Shown: in pieces, positions 11,091 through 25,445 of the stretch | How positions within the stretch are numbered: position 1 is the stretch's first letter | How the letters are laid out: each line of letters starts with the position of its first letter | Assembly: GCF_036373705.1 (NCBI RefSeq) | Contig: NC_089851.1 | Coordinates: 20,093,470-20,157,469, forward strand | Source: Amia ocellicauda | Taxonomy: Eukaryota; Chordata; Actinopteri; Amiiformes; Amiidae | Direction: 5' to 3' | Length of the DNA stretch: 64,000 nt | Translations under genes and position numbers: made by a program | The notes under the pieces: generated by a model | Told to the model about the DNA's origin: nothing | Seen by the model: only the letters and a program-made list of their open reading frames with translations | The model's database searches: none

Positions 11091-12690
11091 TCAGAGCACC
11101 AGCGCTCTGGAAGTGCAGCCGCTGGTGTACGAGTTGAGATACTTCCTGGCTTGTTCTGTCATGATGAGCTGGTCCTCAGTCTTTCCGTACACCACAGTTT
11201 CCCATTCGCTGTTCATCTGTTGAGAGCGTGAAAAACAAGTCACCATGCAATTTTCTTTCCGGTGTCTGCAGAAATTAATAAACAGACGAATAAACTGAGG
11301 GTGACGGCGATGACCACAAGGGACAACAATGAACCAGAGCACTGTCCAAGTCATTCAGCAGAAATCCTGTCAGATATTGCCCTAAGAGAATGAGTGGCTA
11401 GAAGGATGTCAAGTCTCAAAGCCTCAAAAAAAGTCTTCAATGCACTTTATCCTAAGATCTGGTAATATTTCCACAGCAACAAGGAGAAACTTGCGAATGA
11501 AGGATTTACCTGCATGGGAGTGTCGAATCTTAAATTCCTGTGTGCAGGAAGGCTCTCCTTTTTCACGGATGGGCTGAAAGTTGCGGCCGGAGTGCACGGT
11601 TCTTCCTTCACCACCACGCCAGGGGAATCTTCTCGGTTGTCCTTCTCCAATAAGGGGGTCATCAGCAGGGAGCTGGTGAGGAGGTCCTCGGCCTGGAGGT
11701 GGGAGAGAGAGGATGTGCTTACACTCCCAGACACAGACGAATGGAGACTTCCGTGAAAGGCACCTCGTTCGTTTCTTTATCCTCTTACTTTGTTTGGTGT
11801 CGGAGGCCAATTGAAATTTAACTAACAATCTAGCGTAACACCGCCATTTGCTCTCACAGCTCAACTAAAGCATTACGAAGTGCATTAATACAATCGGTAC
11901 AAAATACAAAACACATACATCCTAGTGCAATGAGCTATCAAGTGCAGACATGATACAGTGCTAAAGAGAGGGAAAGGCAAAGGAAAAGTCGCAAGTAACA
12001 CACATACATGTCACACTGGGTTGCTAAAGGTTAAGACAGAGGTAAATTAAAAACAACACAAACACACAAAGAGACACAGCTGAACTTACCTGTGCATTAG
12101 AAACTTGTTCTTGGGGGAATAACTGAACATGAAGGTCATCTTTTCCCCAGGAATCCAAAACGAGGGACTTTCTTACTTTCCTGGCTGGAGCATTGTGCTG
12201 GGATTTAAAAAAAAAAGTGTTTATGAGAGACAACAAAAGATTAAAGGTTTACTGGTACACTACTAAATCTACAAGTTATGTTGCCTCAAACACCAAGGAT
12301 GGCAAGTTAAGGGGAATTACAGATTACCTCATGTCTCCAAGCTCTGAATTCGGGCTCCAGTTCATCCCGGGTAAATATGTCTGTCCCCATCTCTTCTTTC
12401 ATCACCTCTCTAATGTCCTCCTCAAGGAAGGCCAGAGGCTGAGGCTGAAACATACCAGAAGCACAGACATGGTCAGAAACCCACGAGAGCAGAGGGAACA
12501 CAAAACGTGTCTCTAATTTTCAAGGTTTCAAGGTTTATACAAACTTACCACCATTTTCAAAGGCCCATACATCTTCTCTTGGGCAGCCAGTGCATTCTTA
12601 AAGGGTGTTGGGGTTCTTGGAGTGGGACCCAAAAGAGATTTTCGAATTTTAGGGGTCCTGAACCTGTGGAGAGGTGGCCATTAAAACTAG

Positions 12691-12746
<56 letters not shown>

Positions 12747-15700
12747 ATGAAGGCCAATTCATAGTTTGTAAGATTTTGCCAGGATTTAACCACCAGGAAA
12801 TGGCCAACCTACCCTGCATTTTCTTTCTGATGCTTAGGGGTCATTTCCTTCTGCAGTGGAGTGGTGAGACACTTCTGTCCACACACAGGCGTGGATGTAA
12901 GTGCTGGGTTGTCAAGATTTAAATTTTCATTCCCCGAAATGTTGAAGAACTATTCAAGGGTAAAAAACAAAATAAAAGACAAAGTAAGAAAATGTAATGA
13001 TCGCCGTTGTAGCAGAGTAACAATTCTCATTTAAGTCCATCATAATCTAGTTTTAAACAAAATATTCAGAAACTCCTGCCAAGCAGCTGTTTTCAAATCC
13101 TGAAGACCGTATACTTGCATCTAACCTGTGAGGGGGAGAAGGGCAGTGCTTTGACAGGAGTGTTTTTGGGGGAAGCGCTGCTTGTATCCAAGAAGGTGGG
13201 AGCAGCGTTGCTTTCGCTGGCGGGAGAGTGGTCCCCTCTATCCCTCCTCTTCTTCCTGAGGATGGAGGGAGGCGTGCTGAACTTGGCCACGATGGGTGAG
13301 GTTAAGGGAATGAGCTCCCTATGGCTGGTAGTGCTGCAGTTTTTGCTTATGTCAGATATGGCAGTGGCGTTGAACTGGAAGCCTACATGCCCCAGGTCGC
13401 CCTCCTGGCTGTGTGTAAAGGAAGTGCTGCGTTTCATCGGTGAGACGACTTCGGAGAGGCTGAAGCTGGCCATTTCACTCCAGGCCACGGGATCCTGTTA
13501 GGGAAAGCAAACACACTTAGTTACTTACGCTAAAGGTGTAGTGAGCAAAATGATAAAATGTGTCATTCCCGATTTCTGTAATGGCTCAGGCGGGAGTAGC
13601 ACAACAAAAGCCTCACCGAGTCTATAAGCTCCAGCGTTTCAGCGAACTCTGGAATTGTCTGTAAGGATGACAGGACGGCACTGGCTTCCACAGCGAGGAA
13701 CTTGCTGGGAGACACTTGTGAGGAGGCTGCCGGCCTGGGAGTCTCCTCAGCTCGACCGAAGTCCAGGCTCTGGTCATCCATGCTGCTCATGGTGGAGTTG
13801 GTCATACCCTCATCAGTCATGCTGCTAGACCAGCTCGAGTGCCTTTCAGTCTGCTGCCAACAGGAGGGAAATCAGAAAGTCAAAGGTGAGTACCAACGCA
13901 TGGACTTCAAACCTTGGTGCCCAGAGTTTGAATCCATGTCAGGCCACAAAGCAAACAAGCTGTGTGGCTGAGGAAAGGGTGAAGGGCTGAGAAGATGGGA
14001 GCTCAGGTCAGGATCAAAACGTCCTCACCAGGCACCCAGACACAGGAACCGGATATGGGAATGAACATGGAATTGTAACTGCAGCCACAGTTACAAATAA
14101 CTCTGGGATGAAACAAACTAAGCCTACTATTCCATGTCCGGAATTGGGTTCAAATCGGGAACAGTCAAAGCAGCCCTCAGTCATTCACTATAATCGATGC
14201 CTCTGATATGATTTTGGAACTTCAAAGGGGGTTTTTATTCCTCACACATCTAAGACGACAGCAGCAATGCTCAAGACGTGGTGCTGACTCAAAAAGGCGC
14301 CATTTTCATTTGGCTGAATAAGTGCGCAATTTCTCAGTTTAACGGATTAAATTAAGATGGAATCTGAAGTGAAGAAGTTCATTTATTTCTCCTATTTCAT
14401 GCTTGGAAACCGATTCAGTCAGAACAGGACTTCGGTGCAGCACGGCCCCAAAGTAGATACCAAAAGGAGCTTGCCCGGTCCCTATTGGTACAGGCCTAAT
14501 CCACAAACACACTGTGCATTCCTGCTGCTGTGCAAAACAAGCAGTTAATGACCGTTCACTGCAAAATCGCCAGGAAGCTGTTAGCGGGACTACGAAGCAG
14601 AGCTAACAGGAGCTGGATGAGTGGGTGAGATGGAAATGAGGAGACTAAGCGGTCTAAGGGGCTGTGGGCGCGCACACACAATGTCCTTACACATGAGGCT
14701 CCCTTTCTTCTGACTTCATTCTCAGCTGACATAAGCAGCAGCTCAAGTTCCTTAATTCTTTGTTCCTTATCAGGATCATCATGGCATGGCTGCTGCAATA
14801 AATACGTGGAACAAGACAGGAAAGGAAAGGATGGGAAGGGAAAGGAAGAGAGACGGGGAAACATTTGGTTTACTTGACACGTTGTTATTGAAGATACAAT
14901 GCAGAGAGCTGGCCGCATCCAAGTTTTCAGAGATGCATCGAAGGAAGGGATGGGAGAGAACAGACTGAACATCTCTGACTGCCAGCGTTATGCTTGTGTA
15001 AAACCCTAGATGCTTGAGAAAGCTGTGCGACTCTTCTTCGTTTACCTTTCCACTCAATAAAACAAATGAATGACTCCCAGACGTTCACAGACAAGTGTTA
15101 AACTCTCTCTTGTTTAAGTGACCTTGCTGCATAACTAAATTTAGTCCTATTTCTGCTTCATTTGAGATCTAGGAAGTGTGTTAAACAATACAAACATGAA
15201 ATCTGGGAGGAACTGCCAGATTTGAAAACGTGTCCTTTAATGCGACAAACAAATAAAAAAACAATGGTGAACAAAACAATGATTGTGCAATGGCAGGAAC
15301 ATACCAGGGGTTACAGCATAACTATCTCATCTGCATTAAGGCAGAGCAGGTGTTACTAACTCAGTTAATGCATTAAACTGTGAATAAACTTATTAACATG
15401 AGTAAACGATATTAAGTTGATGTCAATAAAGCATTAAGTGGGCTCAAAGGTATTAATATATTTTTGTGGAATGTGGGTCTCTTGAAAAACCAATGGTGAA
15501 GAAGAGTTAGCCTATTTAGGGCATTCCAAATTAGTAGACAGCAGCTTTCAAAGGCTGCATAACAGCATGGGAACACGTTTTACCATTTTTTTCATATACG
15601 CCTCAACACACTGAAGCTTGAAAAGGCTTCAAACATTTTTAGATTGTGATGCATCAATGAGAACTCAGATAAAGACCCAATTAGAATACCCAAGGGCAGA

Positions 15701-18700
15701 GGTTCAATACAGGTTGTTAAAACACACAAACACACACACACACAAAGGAAAACAAAAAACAGAAAGACTGGTCAATTTTTGATACCCACAAGAAGCAAAG
15801 ATTAAAATGACAAAGAAGAGTAAGTAGCCACAGAAAAGACCGGCCCAGGAAGCACACAACAGCCTGCAGAAAGCTACTTACGGACTCAAAGGCCTCAGCC
15901 ACTTCTTCCACACATCTCACATCTGCAGAGCTGAAGGAGTACCCGGCAATCTTTCACAAAACAAAAAGCACATGGGCAGGGTGAGCTGGACAGACATTGC
16001 AGCTCTAAGCGGCTTCTGCATATGCTTTTACAAAGGCAGGCAGCAGAACCTCCATCGTCACCATATCAGTGAGATCTGCTTGTGGTGTGAAGTTCAGGAT
16101 TAATTAATGTCATTAATCAATGAGAATGTTTACCTGTGCAGGGAAAGTCATGACAAACTGATTGTGGGTTTGCAGTGATTCCATATTGGTGTAGGGTTTG
16201 GGGCGTCTCTTGGCTGCTTGCTTGGACTTGTACATAGACCCCTCCTGGAGATACCCTTCATGCTCCACCTTCCTCCTCATTGTCGAGTTCCAATGGTTCT
16301 TGATTGAGTTGTCTGTCCTATAGTCAGCACCAATAGAGATGGTCAATTTAAGATTGTGATGTTTGTTTGCTTTTAAATCAGGCTTTAAATCACTTGTCAA
16401 CACATTTAAAAAACATAAGTTCTTTGTTTTTCACGTTAAGTTTTTCATGGAAACTAAGATCTAACAAGACTATAGGATTACAACATCATCATTTACAATT
16501 TTGAGAAAATAAATGAAAAACTCTACATTGGGCTACCTGGCTGTACTGGGGAACTCTATATGCTCCCATGAAACTGGATTCTTCTGTTGGAAATTATATT
16601 CGATATAGCCCCAAATCAACAGTGTCTCACAGTAACATGAAAGTGCAGCACACCTGCCAGGTAAGAGTTTGGAAATTTCTGCCCAGCGGTTTCCTAGGCG
16701 TTGGTGGGCTTCGAAGATGATGCGGTCCTCCTCTTCAGTCCAGGAGGACTTCTTGACCTCTGGGTTGAGGTGGTTGTGCCATCTCTCCCTGCACTGCTTC
16801 CCAATCCTCCCCTGCAGGTGCTTGGCAATAACAGACCAGCGCTTGGGACCATACTTATGCACCAACTCGATGACCTGGACAGGGACAAACACACGAGGGT
16901 TTACAGGAAGCCTAAACACGTGCTCATCAGAGTTCTGATTTTTGATTGGTCTCTGAAATTGTCAATCCTAATGACTCTTGATTGATTTTTACGGAGTCTG
17001 TGACTAATTGTATATGGCTTGGTCCGTAAAAATAAATCAATAAAACATATTGATGAGTAGTAAAAGTCTTACGAATAATTAATCATATGTCATCTGTTTA
17101 CTACCAAAAAGTGCCTGGCTAGATTGTAAGATCAGAGAGCAGTTTCTCAAGAGTGAGATACAATTCCTGACATTCCTTCAGCCTGTATGTAATGCAGTCA
17201 GTTCGAAGGAATGCACTGTTCCCGCATTGGGAGATTGCACTGAGTGCTTCGCCAGTGTGCAAGACTGTCCAGAAAGGCGTTGTGCTAAAGATGGCAGGCA
17301 TAGACAGCCTTCTGTGTCCTTGAACGCAGAGCTGAGGCAGGTAGGCGAGCCCTAGCCTGCACAGTTTATGCAATACATCTAAATACAGGGGGAAGAGAAT
17401 GTGCTACAGAAACCTCAGCTGGAAAAATATGAGGCAAAACAATACTGAACTTCAAAAGGTCATACTGAAACCCGCATATAACCGAGAGAAACTGGGGCAG
17501 CCAAACCACACACACAAAAAAGACCCTCACTGGATATCACCAAAACACATATTTGGTGTGCAGACTCATTTTCCTTTCATCATCATTGTGTGTGCAAAAG
17601 ACAATGAAAATGAATAAAGAGGCAGCTAAGTGATGACACGTGTAGGAAGCAGTCTGCTCCCTTGGCCCTCAATGGCTACAAGGGCACGGTGTGGAGTGTT
17701 AGAAAAGCTTTGTCTCCAGGCCGAGTTTACGCCCCAGTTCCCATTACCCTCTGATCCTCTTCCTTTGTCCAGGGCCCTTTCACCAGCTCTGGGTTGAGCA
17801 CCTTCTGCCACCGGTGCTGACACTGACCATCTGTTCTCTTCTGTCAGAGCAAAACAAAAAAAAGACACGTCAGAGCACCTGGGACCCGCCAGCACAGCCC
17901 ACAATTGCACGTTTCTTCTCATTTTAAACAATGAGTGACCCAATTCAGTAACAAGCAACAGGTCTTGCTGCTGAGGAGTTAAGAACCAGCCGCAGGATCA
18001 ATGACTGGCCAGACAGCAGACACGATCTGTGTCGATTTAGTGCCTTGGTACTGTAACCTCATCTCATGTTCTTATTATTGGATACTATGTTAGCACTTCC
18101 ATGTAGATATGTCATTATTTGCTTTTACTGGAGATACTTGTATCAAAGGAGAGTGCATTACAAAATGAGCTGTATGTTCATGGTTATTAAACTATTTATT
18201 CACAGAAAATACCAACAAAGGTCTCAGTGCATTTAGGCTTATTTTATAAAGTATGTATAGATATCTTTACAAGAAAGCACCACCATTGAAAAAACCTTTA
18301 CATAACATGTGCTCTGTGAGCTCATCCAGTGAGTCATATATTCCAGCATGGGCAGTGTGCAAGGACTTAATCAGAGGTAGTGGTGTATAGGACATGTAAA
18401 ATAGTACTTACAGGAAAATATTTCACGATCAAACCCCAAGCTTCTGTCCCATGTTGTTCGACTAGTTTTTTGAGTTTCTCATCCTTAAAATGCACAAGAC
18501 AGAAAGAAAATCAACAATTATCCCCTTAAGAAACACAGAGCAGAATTATTTGAATGAAATAAATTAACCAGGCACTTCCCCCACCAATCCCTCAGGGAAG
18601 ACTATTGGCAAATTAAGAAATGGCTGCACTTTGGGGGTATCAGGAAATTAAGGTCTAGAACTACTGCCGTTCAAAAGAGCCAGGCCAAGCAATCATATTT

Positions 18701-21700
18701 TCAGGAAATATAATTCAGTGGGATGTTCACATATCCTTAGGGCACTTTCACACCTACTGCACTTGTTTTCAGTTTGAGTTCGGTTTCACACCAGGAAAAT
18801 TTAAGTTGAACTTGGATTTCTTTTAAAGTGATGAGTGAAGGGATTCTAAGTGAATAGGAAGGCGCTGGTTTTCACATTTAAAAATGTGGTGCGAATCGTC
18901 ACCATCAGAGGTTTCACATATTCATTTTAACCTTCCCCTTCCTCCCCTAAAACATTAGCCTACATTGCAATGTGAATTACCTCTTCCCGAGTCCACTTGA
19001 CCTTGTTGATCAGCTTCTTGGAGTTCTTCATGTCGCTTGGACTGTTTTCAGTATCTACGTAGAGCATATCCTCTTCCTCATCCTCACTTTCAGAAGAAAA
19101 TAAATCACAGGAATAAGCCTCAGACACAAATGCATTTGGCTACCAATAATTACCAATTTCAAAGGCCACAAAACATCTTATAGGCAAAGACTGGGTACTT
19201 TACAAGGGCAAGTACCTAAAACCCTCTCTGTATCTGTCCTTAAAAGTACATTAAACAGTAAATTAATCAGTCCCTAATTTTTCATTCCAATTTAAAATGT
19301 GCAAAGGGTATTTTTTTTGTTTAGTTTAGATACTATCATTATTTACAAGTGGTTAAGATACAATCAATGACGGAAATACAAGCATAAAGTACTGCACACA
19401 CCCCATACCAGTAAATAATCACTTAATACAAGTTTTGGTTTTAAAGCAAAGAACAAAATCTACAATTTAGAATAGCCTATTTGTAGAAGTAAAAGCTTCA
19501 CAAGTATCAGATTTGTATCTTCCTTTAGTTTTCTTCCAGACTACAAGAAAGCACCACCATAAATAAAAACCCTAAATCCATCATTATCACTAATTAACAC
19601 TGAATGTTTAAAATAATGAGGAAATCTGAAATGGCAAAATGTGTCTGACAGGAAACAGCACATGATTCAAAGAGACTTAAATAACTTTAAATCAGACACC
19701 AGACAATTTTAGTCAACTGACGTTTGAGCTCAATTATATAAATTATATGTTACACTCTATTAAATCAGCCCTTAAATGTGAGTCACTGCTTCTATGCATT
19801 AAATTCTATGGTCACTTCAAAATAAATAAAAACCCCAAACACCTTTCTGAGTGTTTTCAATATTTGGCACGGTTTTCCCCCAACAGTAAAGCCTGTCTGA
19901 GTGTCATAGTCAGTCTCCAGGAATGCCCTGTTTCCAGGCAACAGTTCCCTAAGTGCTTTGTCGGCAGATCTGGAGAAAAAATAGGCGTTGTCGCAGTGAC
20001 CCTAAAAAACAACCTAAACAACAAGTTATGTTTATTATTTTTAATAGAAAAACAGGGGATCTGATTAAAAGGAATTTAAACGTGTTTATTATCTCAGCAT
20101 ATAATTTGTTCTTTATACAGAACTGACAGTGTTGCCTCGGGAATTAATTTCTGTAAGCAACCTGTGTTTTAGCTTTTCTTATTAATATAAATACAGGATA
20201 CAGGATACACCATTGCTGCATTCTTGTGTATTGGTCTACTGTGAAATCACTATAAAAATCTTTAGTAACACCTAGAAAAATAAGCCCACATCATATAACT
20301 CTGGGAAACCCTGGCCTGGTTAGGAAGTCTGGGGAATATTCCAATATTTACTATTTCTCAACAGAGGATTCAACCACTATAATTTAAAGGAGTCAGGTAT
20401 GACAAAAATGAAATGAACCCCAATATAAGATGAGCCAATTTACTGTATTCTGGACAACAGAGCCAAGTCACCAAAATCTCCATCTTCTGTTACTCATTGC
20501 TTTCAGGTCTTGGCTCTGACACCGCAATACTTTCACTGTTACTCACTTAATGAACAACCTTATGAGATTAAATGTGAATAACACCCACTACTGATAGTTC
20601 AGAAAGTATCAACTTTGACCAACATTTTGATTCACCACATCTCTAAAGCTGCTTAGAGTTAAGAACTAAAACCTTTTCCCTGCAAACTGGGCATTCAGTA
20701 CCTATATAGCAAGCTGCATTCATTTCTGAAATGTTGTTGTGGTCACTCACAACTCAAACAGTATAAATTCAAGATAAGCATTTTAGCTAGAGATGTATTT
20801 ATTTGTTAAGGCAACCTAACCCATTTTTTCACTGCCAGAATGATATTGCAGCTATGGCTTTCCTTCAAATATAAAAATCTAGAATTAACATCTGTTAAAA
20901 ATAAAAATAAATACAAAATAAAAAGCAGTTGGGAAATGAAAGGGCTAAGATCTTCCCTGTGATGCCTAACTTTGCTGGCTTCTGATAAAAGAATTAGAAA
21001 GGCACTGGATCAGACTGATCAAATTACAGGATAAATCTCTTTCCAAAGAGGAACAAGAAGAAAGAAAGAAGAAGGAAAAAAAACTGTTTCCAAATTAATT
21101 TCCAGCAGTAATGCCCTGCTTTTTAACCAATCACAGGCATTGAAGGATTTAAAAATTGGGGAAAAAATAAAGAAAAACAAAGGCAAAGTAAGTTGTTGCA
21201 GAAGCCATAGCAAGGGTGCTCTATTAGGTCAGAAGACTGAACCTCAGAATACAAACTGAAAGGGTTATTCACTATCCTGTAAAACACTGAAGTCCTGAAA
21301 ACCTGTGTTCAGGTGCAGGATGTCAACTGAAACAAGGATCAAGGTCTCAACAAACATTAACCACAGAGAGGGCAAACAATTTTGAGGAAAAATGCTGCCC
21401 CATCTTCAATCTGTTGGTAATTTTTTGCAAGACTAACTTTTGTCATGGAATGTTACACAACTTAACTCTGAAATGAATAAAAGCGTGCCATTTCGAACTG
21501 CTTTTATCTCTGGGAACAGGGCACCTTCTGCATTCCTGGATTGGTTCAACTTTTTAAAAGAGATTGCGGATTCTTGTAAACTACATCACATTTATACCAC
21601 ACAATCTGGTTGAATAGGTCTAGACTGATGAACACTCGACCACCCTCTCATGCACTGTAAAAACATGCTATCCTGAATGTAGCACATTTGTGGGCACCAC

Positions 21701-21856
21701 TAGGGAGAGAGAGAACAATGCCCACACTCAAATCTATACCTGTTCCTCCTAAGGGTGTAACTCCAGCATTTTTCAGACCACAAAGCAAACAGAACTGATA
21801 GCTGTTTAACAGAATAAAACTGTGTATTTTAAATGCATATTTTGAAAAAAGAACAA

Positions 21857-21923
<67 letters not shown>

Positions 21924-24900
21924 TAATTATTGATTAATATTATCAATATTGATTTGGGAAGGTGCCCAATTCATAAACAAATTAAAAATGTGAACAAAAC
22001 AACAGCACAAAAGCTATCCTCTTACAGAATATACTTACAGACATGTTTCTACAAATAAAAGCATTTTGTTTAAACATAAAGAAGGTTCAGGTGAAAGGGC
22101 GGGGGGGGGGACAACAGAAACATGTGAATGTTCAGAATTCAGGCGGGAAACTAATCTGGCATATTGCTCAGAGCTAACTAGCACGTGCGTACAACACACG
22201 TTGATGAGTAATTCCCTCCGATAATAGTTAATAAAAAAATTAAAACAAGAGAAAAAAGCCCGGGGGCATTCATCTGATTAGGTTATTGTAAAGAGAGGCC
22301 ATTGTGATTTAGGACGCAGGAAGGTCTGTATGCAAGCTGTCAGAACAAGGGGTTTAATGAGGCCCCTGAAGTGGGCAGGAGCTGTCCCCAGCACACTGAC
22401 ACAGAATGACACCACAGGCTGCTCTTCTGCTCCACTAGCCCTGCTCACGCACAACAACACAAGATGCTCATCTTGCTGATGACGCCCCATTAAGTAGGCC
22501 TAGTTGACGCTATGCTCTGGTACAATGGTTTCGCTTAGAGGGTGGGTCACACATGAACGGACAAACGATATCGTGTTCACGTTTGTTTATTTAGAAAGAA
22601 AAGTCTGTCAAGTCTCTGTCAAAAATCAATCAATCAATCAATCAATAAAAACTCATCAACTGTCAGTAGTTCCAGAATAGGGCCTATATTGCATGTTGTG
22701 TTGCAAAACATTAATAATTTAATGTGGTGCTTTTAAAATAGAGTGATTAAGTACTTTGAAGCAGAAAGCTAAGCATCTATAATAGAGTGTATATTTTCAA
22801 CAGGCCTCTTCATCATATTTTTCCTCAAACTGCAAATATAAATAACAGAAGCTGCCAAAAAGGGTTTGTACATTTATCCAAGATTCCATCGATTTATATA
22901 CCTTTTTATTACAAATCTGCACATTGGACCCATTCTTATGTGCAATACAGTATAACACTTACAAACAGCTGCTACAAATATAGTTTGGCTTTGGCCATAA
23001 TAGGTTTGTTTCCGGTTTTCTTATTACATTGCCAATGTCCTGAAGCACTGCACTGTACCAAGTCTTATTTCTCCCATCCATTAATTTCAATTCATTCTGC
23101 TTCAACAACATGGTAAAGGAGGCTCTTGCCTTCCAGACCGTTTCAGATCAGACCTATACGTTTCTTAGTTCCTCGTTATGTTACATGAATCTTCAGTGTG
23201 GCTAAAAATGCCAAATTATTACTATTATTAGGTCAACGCCCTAATCCAGGGCAATTTACAGTTTGCACGAGAATTACTTCAAAGCGTTTCAAAAGTGCAG
23301 TAACACAATCAAATTCACAAAGAAAGGTTTTCTTGAAGAGACGTCCACCCCATAAAAAAACTAAAGAATAAACATCTTTGTGGGTTAAAGAAACACACAA
23401 AGTAAAATCTATGTTAAAGCAAATCCATTATGAGATTATGTGGAGTGCGGAAACAAAAATGTGAAACCTCTTAGCTGTTTAACCACATTCCACATCCTAA
23501 AGCAGATAGACCAGTTAAGAAAACAAAATCAAAAGGAAAATATTCTCTCTCTCTAAAAATGGATTAGCTGAAGGAAAAACAACTAAATATCCCCTCCATC
23601 TGATCCTGGGAAGAGTATGCCACTTGAAGTTGCCTAACAAGCACATGAAGTCGCAGAGTACTAAATTACAAATAATATACTGGCCTGTAATAGTAATTCC
23701 AAGTATGCTCCTTCAGAAAGAAGTCACTACTATGAACCCATAAACTGTATCTAATGTGAAGCAGCTACTACAGTTTCTACACAGACTAATGCAGCAGGGC
23801 AGGTTCTTAAAACAAATAGCCTTTGGGACCTGACCCAACTGCCTCCAGTGTGCAGAGAGACAAGAGAGATCAAATACATTTTAATTCAGCCATGGAAGCA
23901 ATAATGTGAAAACTGAATGCATATTACAGGTGAATCAGAACAAACTACCATGGGCATGTTATTGAAGCAGGTCCTCTCAAATCTTTTAAGAAACAGCTTG
24001 GCATTATTTGTGTATGAATGTATATTATAATGTGGTTATTACTGCATTACTCATCAAGGAAAACAGGACAAATGTTTAGCTATGAATAACAGTATTGCTT
24101 AAACAGTTCATCCACTAAGTTATAAGTTTATTATAATATAGCATAATATGATCTATCAAAAAGGAAACTGAGGTGAGTTAAATACAATAGTAAATAAACA
24201 AACTGATGGTTTCTGTAGGCATGCTAAATGTCAAGCTAATGCACATCGGACCACAGCGCGTCTTGGGAGTTAACTTATGAACTTATGAATGTAGTCATGT
24301 CAAATGCTGCAAGTTGTATACATGTAACAGATTCAAAACATATTGTGCGAGGTCTGATCCAATTTATTCACGAAAGATAATCGACAAGGGTGAAGTGGAA
24401 TTCCCCTTGGCTGCATATTGTGTTGGCTTTGAAAACTACTAATACTAAATACTAATTTAACGGACAAGATTATTATAATGATTGCAGATTTTTTTTTTTC
24501 CTTAGGCAGCTAGTAATTCACAACCGCCAAATAATAATATTGCATTATTCATGTATTCTTCTATACGGTTGGATGTGCCATTTGGAAATTAAAACAGAAG
24601 TTATTGAAATGAACCTGCAAACTGGAAAAGTTCCCAAAAAGTGCTCTTGGCTGCGCATCAAGTAAAAGGCGCAATAAATTGTAAAGCCAATGATAATGCA
24701 GAAACTATGCAAATACTTACACAGAAAACAAAATATTAGTTTCCCACTTCCAAGAGTATATATGGTGTTCAGTGTAGGGGGGGGGGTCTCTTTGATGATC
24801 TAGTCCCTACGTTTTTACGTATTCAATACTTAAAATCAGTTAAAAGTAGATGCAAACACCTTATAGCAGACTACAGCATGCTATACGAATAGGCTGAAAG

Positions 24901-25445
24901 GTTTTAAAGATATCAAAGGTGTCAAAAAGAAGAATAAGGCGACCTGACAGCAGTCGGAGCTGCTCTGTTGCCGCCGCAGCTGTCAGTCTGGCAGCAGGTG
25001 CTGATGTGGCAATGCTGACGGTCGGCAGAAACTTTTTTTTTTTACAGTTACTGAAGATTTACAACAATTATTTCACCCCAAATGTTAATCTACACTCAAA
25101 CGATCACCTCTGCAGCTCACGCCAGGCCTATTTCACTCCACCCTGTGCTGCGGTTATTACAACAGGTCAAAGAGAAAGTCCTCATATAACACGTGATTGT
25201 GTACGAAACCGAAACTCTGTCAGAAGAAATACAGATATGCATAATCGCAATGGTTGTTTACTTCAGCGTGATTGAATGCAAGTGTCCCTAAACACATTAG
25301 GATCCTATCTGGCAACTCCTGGATTCAGGTCTGCAGCTCCTGCACAAAAAGGACGAGGTGGAGGACGAGGTCGGGGAGCAGATCGTCCCGTCCTCCACAA
25401 CGTGGGCGAATCGGCGACTCACCTGCGCGACCTCCCGCTGGCCAT
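11091..25445 (-). CDS. MYBL1: MYBL1 (A-Myb) transcription factor, 16 coding exons
   Basis: Nuclear DNA-binding activator, known from other vertebrates as a master regulator of male meiosis and pachytene piRNA genes. Exons from 5' to 3', all with GT-AG borders and matching phases: 25423-25445, 18981-19086, 18412-18483, 17748-17840, 16654-16874, 16134-16317, 15882-15950, 14691-14792, 13617-13853, 13126-13494, 12813-12949, 12549-12663, 12328-12444, 12090-12197, 11510-11692, 11091-11216. The joined frame is 2262 nt, or 753 residues; human A-Myb has 752. The start MASGRSRSEDEEE aligns with human MAKRSRSEDED. Three Myb repeats: R1 about 37-85, R2 about 88-138 ([27 protein letters not shown]), R3 about 140-190 ([16 protein letters not shown], then [18 protein letters not shown]). 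Next come [20 protein letters not shown], the [16 protein letters not shown] segment near residue 365, and conserved [20 protein letters not shown]. The C-terminus [17 protein letters not shown] is intact. The acceptor of the 13617-13853 exon could shift by 3 nt (CAG repeat). Confidence 0.96.
12694..12743. repeat. (TA)25 microsatellite in a short MYBL1 intron
   Basis: About 50 bp of uninterrupted TA inside the 149-bp intron between the exons 12813-12949 and 12549-12663. It ends about 30 bp upstream of the splice acceptor in transcript direction. Confidence 0.95.
21857..21920. repeat. (TA)n microsatellite
   Basis: Mostly pure TA with one ATGTAT interruption, in MYBL1 intron 1. Confidence 0.9.
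23213..23275. repeat. Possible short interspersed-repeat tail
   Basis: The string GCCCTAATCCAGGGCAATTT resembles a motif seen in the tails of several fish interspersed repeats. The fragment is too short to classify. Confidence 0.3.

Larger units (their letters stand above)
19087..25422 (-). other. MYBL1 intron 1 (6.3 kb)
   Basis: Separates the 23-nt coding part of exon 1 from exon 2. No gene or autonomous transposon was found. It holds a (TA)n tract with one TG interruption (21857-21920), a G run at about 22101-22110, (AATC)6 at about 22625-22649, a G run near 24776-24787, and a possible retroelement-tail fragment at 23213-23275. Open frames here look random. Confidence 0.7.

Noticed and set aside
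18735..18910. Possible MITE with CTTTCACACC-like strings
   Set aside because: I could not find matching inverted ends or a target duplication; too weak to call.
22787..23116. 109-codon open frame in MYBL1 intron 1
   Set aside because: Composition looks random, no recognisable domain, and it lies within an intron on the opposite strand.
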